In this document: positions 7,616-13,452 of the stretch, one piece after another | Numbering within the stretch: the first letter of the stretch is position 1 | Layout of the letters: each line of letters opens with the position of its first letter | Origin: Beroe ovata | Taxonomy: Eukaryota; Ctenophora; Nuda; Beroida; Beroidae | Direction of reading: 5' to 3' | DNA: 16,217 nucleotides | Assembly: GCA_946803715.1 (NCBI GenBank) | Contig: CAMPET010000143.1 | Coordinates: 166,184-182,400 of the forward strand | The notes under the pieces: model-generated | Seen by the model: only the letters and a program-made list of their open reading frames with translations | The model's database searches: none | Told to the model about the DNA's origin: nothing | Translations under genes and position numbers: made by a program

Positions 7616-8821
7616 CACGGATAGAGTACAGATCTTCCTCAGATATCCACGAATTTGCACTACTAGGATAACCTCTCCAACTGACAAAAAGTTTTACACC
7701 TCTGGACGTTCGCTTTTTCTTAAGTATCTGGTCGATAGGATAAATGTCATTGCTTTTATCTACCTTTACCATTTCTCTTTCGTAAAAGCTGCCAATAAGT
7801 ATTTCTCCATCGAAAGTTTTTAATGTATATGTTACGGGATTTGTACTCTTAACTTTCGCGATGTAGAATATCTCATTTGTGAAGTTTGGTGTGTATCCCT
7901 TAGTAAATACATTATCCTTTCGAATTATTCTAACGGCATCGTCGATCCGGAATTTATTTTTTGACTTGAATCGATCTTTCCCAGGATACAAGTTTTTGCG
8001 TACAATGTTTTCATTACTCTTCTTGATATCGATAGGTGCAAATTTAGTGCTAGAATGAACACTTCTGTTATAACCATCTGTCAGTTTGTCCAATATATCA
8101 ATCCATTTGTGGTTACCATTCTGGGTAAACGAACGAAATAGTTTGGTTTTTTGTGTCCTATTGTATCGTTCTGCGCAGGGAGAAGAATAAATACAAATTT
8201 ATTGCACGTGCACGGTAAATAATGTAGCATACATGAATGCTTACCTATGATGGCTCCTTTCCGATCACTTGAAATGGAAAAATATTGAATGTTATACTTA
8301 TCAAGAATTCGTAGAGTCAATTTGTTCCAAAATTCCTTTCCAAGATCTATTTCGAGTTTTTGCAGCCTATTCTTCTCAAAAAATTTATCCAAGACCCCTG
8401 AAACCTCCTGTGCAGATTTACTTTTGAGCTTGAAACTCCAAACAAACTTCGTGAAACAATCTGAAACGATTCCGGTACGTCAACATTATCTAGAGTTGAA
8501 CCATGAATTACACGATGGGAAAACTTTCATACCAATAATGTTGAGAATGTATTTGTATCCTGAATTTTCTCGTGAGTATGCTTGTAGGTCCACCAAATCA
8601 ATATTATATTGATAATTGATTCCCTTGACCATTACTCTCCTGAATTTCTTAATTTTGCGTTTAGGAAAATGGATTGTATAAGCATCACTCGTTCTCAGGA
8701 AGTCGGTTATTTCTTTTCTCTTTGCAGAGGGAAACTTTTCCTTGACAAAATTATAGAACGTGTTCACACCACTGTATGCAGCAGGATTTGAAAAGTCGGT
8801 ATATAGCTTTTGAAGATTCAT
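7605..8821 (-). CDS. Retrovirus-like integrase with chromodomain, three exons, 356 aa
   Basis: Inserts the element into host DNA in the nucleus. Exons on the minus strand are 8821-8533, 8460-8245 and 8170-7605. Read straight, the gene looks broken into three pieces, but removing the two GT-AG introns gives one frame of 357 codons including the stop. The N-terminal region has the Polinton pattern YTDFSNPAAYSGV, with FLRTSDAYTIHFPKRK ahead of the core. The catalytic triad is D75 (YNIDLVDLQ), D135 (EIDLGKEF) and E169 (followed by RYNRT); E169 is encoded across the second junction. The C-terminus (about 310-350) is a chromodomain: QILKKKR...KLFVSWRGYPSSANSWISEEDL, likely to guide insertion to histone-marked chromatin. 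ATG 8821 overlaps the protease stop as ATGA. There is no internal stop after splicing, so the gene appears intact. Confidence 0.85.
8171..8244 (-). other. Intron 2 of the integrase, 74 nt
   Basis: Donor ATAG|GTAAGC at 8245/8244 and acceptor CTGCGCAG|AACGAT at 8171/8170. Its length is not a multiple of three, so retention shifts the frame. The junction G|AA makes the catalytic Glu codon and restores the family motif that ends the integrase core. Confidence 0.85.
8461..8532 (-). other. Intron 1 of the integrase, 72 nt
   Basis: Donor ATTG|GTATGA at 8533/8532 and acceptor GTTTCAG|ATTG at 8461/8460. The length is a multiple of three, but the intron holds in-frame TAA (8488-8486) and TGA. Splicing makes G|AT, the conserved Asp of the IIDxF(S/T)K(F/Y) strand, and the family pattern continues without a break (CFTKFVWSF). 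Confidence 0.85.
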
Positions 8822-9255
8822 TTTAAGAAATTTTTAACAATGTAACGGTTCAAATCTGTATCCCGAAAAAAGGAATCAATGATACTGTAAAACGTTAGAC
8901 CTCTTGCCCTTAAACAGAGCATATATATACAAAAATTACCACATGTATTATCGTAGAAACCCTCAACAGTTATGGTGTTATAGTAATAAGGTCTGTTCCC
9001 AATGTACTTTGCAAAAGACGTGTGGAACATCGGACTATCAGGTCGCCTGCCATATGAATCAAAAAATTCAACATGAGTGTCAGTAACATAGAAGCTAACC
9101 CAGTGTGTTCCTGGGAGTGTCTTGTCATCTGTATTAGCAATAAATGAAAATGGTGTACTGAATATGGGTAGTTCATCACTAGGATACACACCCCTGAATG
9201 TTGTCTTAGCTTCCCGACATGACGACATAACTTTCTCAATGTCAGTGGAATTCAT
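8818..9255 (-). CDS. Adenain-type cysteine protease, 145 aa
   Basis: A maturation protease of the adenain/Ulp1 (C5/C48) type that cleaves capsid precursors in the particle. Catalytic residues visible are H51 in GTHWVSFYV, D66 in HVEFFDSYG and C105 in DNTCGNFCIYML, in the normal order and spacing. The Gln that usually forms the oxyanion hole seven residues before the Cys is replaced by E98 (TVEGFYDNTCG). The length is shorter than adenovirus adenain (about 200 aa) but usual for Polinton copies. ATG 9255 overlaps the major capsid stop as ATGA, and the stop overlaps the integrase start in the same way. Substrates probably include the small glycine-rich proteins of the block. Confidence 0.85.
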   Translation of the reverse strand: MNSTDIEKVMSSCREAKTTFRGVYPSDELPIFSTPFSFIANTDDKTLPGTHWVSFYVTDTHVEFFDSYGRRPDSPMFHTSFAKYIGNRPYYYNTITVEGFYDNTCGNFCIYMLCLRARGLTFYSIIDSFFRDTDLNRYIVKNFLK

Positions 9256-10568
9256 TCTATTACTTCGACACTGCCTTTACCATCAATTTTTATTTGAATA
9301 TCATATAAGCAGTATGCCAACAAAACGAGATTCTCTTTGCTTTCCTCTCCAAGATCAATTTCTAGACGCGTGTCAGCACTTTTCTTTAGATTATAGTGAT
9401 GACCAAAAGTCCTATCATCAGTGAGGCATATCACATAGAACTGGTTGAGAACCAAATTGCTTCCTGTCACCAAACAAGAGCCTTTAAGATCATTTCCGGT
9501 ACTTTTATATATCTGATCGAGTAAGTCAGCCTTGGAATTTGTTAATGGTTTTGGAGAGTATTGTTTGTTATTCACATGGAGTTGCAGAGATGCGATTGGA
9601 AGGAACGTGAAATCATTCATATTGATTTTTCCAGCCATTGATTCAGGGTTCTGTAGTGCATATAGTATTAACTTTGGCATCTGATGTTCGAACATGTTGT
9701 TAATGGTGTAAAGTTGTGACCCAGCCGGTAGCAATCGAGCCAGAACCAACTGTTTATCGCACTCATAAACGATTGGGTGATTGCTCAGCTTCTCGTTCAT
9801 AATCCTCATCAAGGTATTATGTGGCTTCATGAACGTGCACTTGAGAAACATGTCATCAATTTTTAGCTGGAATTTATTTTCGTCAGCCATTATACAATAT
9901 TCATTTTTATTGATGGTAAAGGTAATTGCTATTTGAGTATTTGGTAGGATTCCTTTGTGTTGGCGGAATAGTGGAAGATTAAGTTTACTCTTGACTGTGC
10001 ATTTCTTGCTACCAGATATAGCAGATGCTCGCTTACTTGCACCCTCGTTCTTAATATCGGCAGCTGTAACATGATGTGAGTCAACTATGTATTTACTGGC
10101 ATCTGACTCTGTTTTATCAGCCCCGTTGTCCATAATGAAAAGTTGTCGAGAAAATAGAATGTCTTGCCTCTCAAGATCGTTATTGAGTACCGTTTCGAAA
10201 AAAGTGCACAGATTATAACTATTGGTCATCTGTTGCAGGAGATTGATTCGATCTTCCAGCCGTACTTCTACCAAACTGAACATGGCCGATGCAATATTGT
10301 TGACAATAGAAACTTGAGTATGGTTAGGTATTGTAGTGTTGTTTTCTTCAACGTGAAATTTGGTGACAATTTCAACATCGAGCAAAAAACCAGTCTCCTG
10401 AGGCGGGATATTGAATAGTATATTTTGTCCAGCTCCCTGTATGATTGAGTTTATTGGATACACAAAGATGTCATAAACATCCGAAACGGACGTATTGGTA
10501 TGTTTCACGTCAGGCCACAGCATCAAGGAGCTATCGATTGCTTCGCTGGAATTTTTGAACTTACTCAT
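9252..10568 (-). CDS. Major capsid protein, double jelly-roll (hexon-like), 438 aa
   Basis: Main shell protein of the virion. The N-terminus has the features of Polinton capsid proteins: a YPINSIIQGAGQNILFNIPP opening, the strand GFLLDVEIVTKFHV, then VSIVNNIASAMFSLVEVRLED and an extended helix/strand segment (NLCTFFETVLNND). Family knowledge: these proteins are spread through invertebrate genomes, often annotated as F54H12.2-like, and fold as two jelly rolls forming trimers. The rest is beta-rich with no transmembrane segment, and the frame is unbroken. The frame opens two codons earlier at a TTG, but ATG 10568 is chosen; it overlaps the stop of the upstream small protein by 8 nt. Genes for a penton-like protein upstream and a protease downstream support the call. 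Confidence 0.75.
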   Translation of the reverse strand: MSKFKNSSEAIDSSLMLWPDVKHTNTSVSDVYDIFVYPINSIIQGAGQNILFNIPPQETGFLLDVEIVTKFHVEENNTTIPNHTQVSIVNNIASAMFSLVEVRLEDRINLLQQMTNSYNLCTFFETVLNNDLERQDILFSRQLFIMDNGADKTESDASKYIVDSHHVTAADIKNEGASKRASAISGSKKCTVKSKLNLPLFRQHKGILPNTQIAITFTINKNEYCIMADENKFQLKIDDMFLKCTFMKPHNTLMRIMNEKLSNHPIVYECDKQLVLARLLPAGSQLYTINNMFEHQMPKLILYALQNPESMAGKINMNDFTFLPIASLQLHVNNKQYSPKPLTNSKADLLDQIYKSTGNDLKGSCLVTGSNLVLNQFYVICLTDDRTFGHHYNLKKSADTRLEIDLGEESKENLVLLAYCLYDIQIKIDGKGSVEVIE

Positions 10569-10851
10569 CGTCAAGGTTGTCCCGTTTACGTTTACGATTC
10601 TTGGTGAGATTCTCTATTTTTGAAATTGCTGCGCGACTTCCGGATTCAATCAATTTTTTTCCCATGCTTTTGAGCTCTGGTTTCACTGTATTTATAGCTG
10701 ATGATACAACAGGTTTGGCAAATCTAAATACCTTCTCCAGGAAGTTGCCCAGCCCATTCCCAGATTGTTTGTAGATATATCTATCAATGGTCCCACCCCT
10801 TTGATTGAGAAGTGTTTCAAAGTTTTCACGTGATGGAATGAATACCTCCAT
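10561..10851 (-). CDS. Small basic minor capsid/core protein (pVI/pX-like), 96 aa
   Basis: A short protein with a glycine-rich region (LLNQRGGTIDRYIYKQSGNG) followed by an amphipathic helix (FLEKVFRFAKPVVSSAINTV), a Ser/Lys middle and a C-terminal basic patch KNRKRKRDN ending in acidic residues. The plan matches the small cement/core proteins that adintoviruses and Polintons keep beside the capsid gene, comparable in general build to adenovirus pVI/pX (amphipathic helix, protease-like glycine sites, nuclear signal). The similarity is by plan, not by clear sequence identity. It starts 28 nt after the penton-like stop and overlaps the capsid gene start. The motif GNGLG...FRF echoes the GDGLGGIFRF of the 109-aa protein in the same block. 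Confidence 0.6.
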   Translation of the reverse strand: MEVFIPSRENFETLLNQRGGTIDRYIYKQSGNGLGNFLEKVFRFAKPVVSSAINTVKPELKSMGKKLIESGSRAAISKIENLTKNRKRKRDNLDDE

Positions 10852-10879
10852 ATTATAATTAATGATCGTTCATTATATC

Positions 10880-11641
10880 TTAGTCCTTATATACAATTCG
10901 CTTCCTTATTTGTAAAGAGAGAATAATGGGTCTTGGCATGGAGCTTTTCTGTGTACTATGTAGATCACAGTATGAAACATTGGAATTTTCGAATGACAGC
11001 AATTCACCGTCAGAGTCTCGGAATTCGAATGTTATATCGTTGAATTCCTCAATGGATATCTTACGAAATCTCAATATAGTTGGTTCGTAAACGTTGTAAA
11101 GAGAATTAACCTTCATTGGAATGACATCTAGCAATCGTGATTGTAGGTTATTAATCGTACTCTCTTGTGTGATGGAACAATACAGAAATACAGTTCTGAC
11201 ATCATCATCTAATTGAGCATCAATGACAGATAACACCTCGTAATTGCCATCTTCAACATCCAGTAAATTGAGTACATTTGATGAATCATGTGAACAGGCT
11301 TTTATGGTATATCCTGATGGCATGGTTAAAGTCCAAATGTTAGTTCGTATAGAGTATTTGACTGCAACTTTTTTCTTCAAAGTCCCATTTATTGCTCTGA
11401 CAATCGAGTGCAGTAGTTTGCCTACTGTGTGGTAATAAGACGGGGGTATTGGTATAGTTATTTGATCATCTAATGTATCGGTAATGTGAACCATATTATT
11501 ACTCTTGGTTACGTTGAAAATTGCTCCACTAGAAAAGGTGGTTAGTGCCATTTCATAACCATCTCCAAGTGTGACGGAACGAAAGAAATTTGTCTTTATT
11601 GAGGCACTACTGCCGGTAATCACGAAATTTTCGTTCAACAT
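10880..11641 (-). CDS. Penton-like minor capsid protein, 253 aa
   Basis: First gene of the minus-strand block, probably the single jelly-roll vertex protein. It begins NENFVITGSSASIKTNFF, then LGDGYEMALTTFSSGAIFNVTKSNN and IPIPPSYYHTV, a pattern seen in Polinton penton proteins: a GSSSS-type opening, a 'gyEvaLtsF' strand, 'sIxNVxxxNN', and an 'I.IPpg.Y' strand leading into a helix. The remainder is beta-rich, with a basic end (LSLQIRKRIVY). It has no Cys-rich or membrane region. The start ATG 11641 lies about 32 nt downstream of a TATA box, so it is probably the leader gene of the transcript. The call rests on motif memory and position rather than catalytic residues. Confidence 0.65.
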   Translation of the reverse strand: MLNENFVITGSSASIKTNFFRSVTLGDGYEMALTTFSSGAIFNVTKSNNMVHITDTLDDQITIPIPPSYYHTVGKLLHSIVRAINGTLKKKVAVKYSIRTNIWTLTMPSGYTIKACSHDSSNVLNLLDVEDGNYEVLSVIDAQLDDDVRTVFLYCSITQESTINNLQSRLLDVIPMKVNSLYNVYEPTILRFRKISIEEFNDITFEFRDSDGELLSFENSNVSYCDLHSTQKSSMPRPIILSLQIRKRIVYKD

Positions 11642-11672
11642 TTTTGGTGAACCATTTTTCCCTTACCCCCCA

Positions 11673-11680
11673 TTTATATA
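11673..11680 (-). promoter_or_regulatory. TATA box of the capsid block
   Basis: TATATAAA on the minus strand, 32-39 bp upstream of the penton-like ATG at 11641. It is the only good TATA box directly ahead of the first gene and implies a very short leader. Confidence 0.5.
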
Positions 11681-11687
11681 AGTTTCT

Positions 11688-11728
11688 CCCGAGCCCGCCC
11701 GCGCCCGCGCAGCGCCGGGGGGGGGGGA
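11688..11728. other. GC-rich block with a G11 run
   Basis: The sequence CCCGAGCCCGCCCGCGCCCGCGCAGCGCC-(G)n stands out sharply in AT-rich surroundings, just upstream of the capsid-block TATA box. It contains GC-box-like CCCGCCC and a long G run that could form a quadruplex. Confidence 0.7.
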
Positions 11729-11801
11729 TCAACAAACAAGCTATAGCCAGAGATTAAAGTTCTAGAAAATGAATCACCCAATATTTACAAAAAATTATTC
11801 A

Positions 11802-11989
11802 ATATTTTTCCCAAAACCAAATAAGATTTGGTTGTTTCTGTTTGTAGAAACACTGCAGATTTTTCTAGTGATGTGGCGGCAGTCTGTCGACTATGCCGCG
11901 TTCTTTTTCATATCATAGAGTTTAGAATAAAGAACGCCAGATGCCGCGAACAGAAACAACCAAATCTTATTTGGTTTTGGGAAAAATAT
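11802..11989. repeat. Inverted repeat, 39-bp perfect arms
   Basis: Arm 11802-11840 (ATATTTTTCCCAAAACCAAA...) is the exact reverse complement of 11951-11989, with weaker pairing continuing outside. A second stem sits within: GCGTTCTTT 11898-11906 with AAAGAACGC 11929-11937. The layout resembles a foldback or MITE-type non-autonomous element of about 190 bp. No target-site duplication was recognised. Confidence 0.8.
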
Positions 11990-12049
11990 CACTATTTTTC
12001 TTCGATGACTAGTCATTTTGACCAAAATGCTAATTGGGCAATTATTTAA

Positions 12050-12560
12050 TTAGCTAATTGGGTACGAAAGTGAAATACGATCACTGAATAATAACATAAA
12101 GAACCGAGCTATCATACCCCGCAGGAAAAACCTGTCTATATATTTCAGATGTCGAGTTATGAACACTAATTAGGTTGATCAGGTAGTAAGCTAATTAGCT
12201 TTTCAAAGCTCTATAATCAAATTTACCAGACAACAAACAACTTCACGGTTTTTGATAAGTTTCATATCGAAAAACGCATCTTCAAGCTCACAATTGTCTA
12301 TTTTGCGGTCTATCAAAATTCTTCATATTGTGACGTCATTATGACGTCATAAGAACGTCAGAGAATAATTTTGATGACCATTTTCGGAAAGCCCTATCAT
12401 TCCTCTGTCCAACGCTGGGTCGATATTCGATGTATCTTTTGTGGTTCGAAAGTTATGAAGGTTCAAAGAGGGGTACTAAAATTGTTGTCTCTCCCTATGT
12501 CCATATGTATGTATCTATATATATCATCGTCACCCTAAATAACAAGAACACCCTCGATTT
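12050..12560. other. Intergenic region between PolB and the capsid block
   Basis: AT-rich with no open frame of note. It holds the paired CRE sites (listed separately), CTAATT-containing short motifs like those near 3280, and a (TATGTA)-like stretch near 12505-12525. Confidence 0.4.
12331..12349. promoter_or_regulatory. Pair of perfect CRE/ATF sites
   Basis: TGACGTCA occurs at 12331-12338 and again at 12342-12349, 11 bp start to start, about one helical turn, followed by a half site (ACGTCA at 12355-12360). CREB/ATF factors bind this palindrome. The site lies between the divergent capsid and polymerase genes. Confidence 0.5.
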
Positions 12561-12733
12561 TGGCGATTTCAAGTTGCTATAACTTCGTCATTTGTTATCC
12601 GATTGACTTGAAATTTTGGCTGCTGCCTCTCTATGATCCAAATAGACGGAATACTAAGTTTCATAACAATCAGATAAATATAAGCGGTGTTATTGATAGT
12701 CGAAATTCGGCGAATCCGTAAAAACATATAGTA

Positions 12734-12902
12734 GGGTCTGGCAAGCGCCGCAGCTTTTGGCGCGTTACATAAACGCATCAAGCTCACCGAGTCGGCCCTT
12801 CGGGCCTCCTCGGTGACCGAGCTCGCAAAAAGGGCCCTTCGGGCCCTTTTTGCTCGCACGTTCAACATTTACTACAGATGCCGCGAGGGGCTTGCCAGCC
12901 CC
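12734..12902. mobile_element. Small foldback element with imperfect terminal inverted repeats
   Basis: The left end GGGTCTGGCAAGCGCCGC (12734-12751) pairs with the right end GCCGCGAGGGGCTTGCCAGCCCC (12880-12902), apart from a short insertion and a mismatch. Inside are two GC-rich hairpins: CACCGAG..GGCCC-TTC-GGGCC..CTCGGTG (12785-12815) and a 13-bp perfect stem with TTC loop (12825-12853). It is GC-rich against AT-rich flanks and has no coding capacity, so a non-autonomous DNA element or structural RNA gene is possible. Confidence 0.55.
12825..12853. repeat. Perfect 13-bp hairpin, 3-nt loop
   Basis: GCAAAAAGGGCCC, loop TTC, GGGCCCTTTTTGC. It looks like a bacterial-style terminator, but nothing else here is bacterial; it is taken as part of the foldback element. 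Confidence 0.85.
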
Positions 12903-12916
12903 TTGATACACAATAT

Positions 12917-13430
12917 GTACACAGTGGAACTGCACAGTGGAATAAGAAGGTAGGTAGCATGCATGTATTCCAGTCAACTCAGTACCCAATGATGTGGGTC
13001 ACGTGACATGTGGTCTCTTCCAGGTAACAAGCATGTGTTGTATACCTACATGTTCGACAAATACACTCTCACACACACATGAACACTTTACAAACAGGAC
13101 ACACACACAAACACCCTCACACAAACACCCTCACACACATCCACATTCCAGCAACACACACACTCACCACACACAGATGTCAAATTTATACACGAGGAAA
13201 CAGTCTGCACTGTATGAACGGTGTACACAAGTCAACAGTGTAACTACGCTGTGGGAGCAGAAGGTAACATGCATATATACCCAGTGATGTGGGTCACGTG
13301 ACATGTGGTTTCTTCCAAGTTCCAGATAAAAAGCATGTGTTGTATACCTACACGTTCGACAAATACACATTCCGAGACACTCACAAACAGACACATAAAC
13401 ACTTAACAGACAGGACACACACTCACGCGC
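12917..13430. repeat. ~300-bp tandem repeat, two diverged units, CA-rich
   Basis: GATGTGGGTCACGTGACATGTGGT is found at 12991 and 13286, and AAGCATGTGTTGTATACCTACA at 13029 and 13331, giving an offset of 295-302 bp. Each unit ends in a degenerate CACACA-rich segment. Each carries the palindrome GTCACGTGAC. Confidence 0.85.
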
Positions 13431-13451
13431 ACACACACACACACACACACN
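13431..13451. repeat. (AC)10 microsatellite ending in an N
   Basis: A pure AC run followed by an undetermined base at 13451. Polymerase-like coding sequence begins immediately after, so this may be an assembly join. Confidence 0.9.
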
Positions 13452-13452
13452 A

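Noticed and set aside
7616-7687. Longer ATPase start at 7687
   Set aside because: The extra 24 codons lie over the integrase chromodomain and lack family character; ATG 7615 directly precedes the conserved Walker A region.
8081-8821. Integrase as a pseudogene with frameshifts
   Set aside because: The breaks coincide exactly with GT-AG introns that restore the conserved family pattern on both sides, so splicing explains them better.
12825-12853. Rho-independent terminator
   Set aside because: The fold fits, but the window is eukaryotic and the hairpin is part of a larger inverted-repeat element.
12569-12868. 99-codon basic frame on the minus strand
   Set aside because: It runs over the GC-rich hairpins of the foldback element and has no family features.
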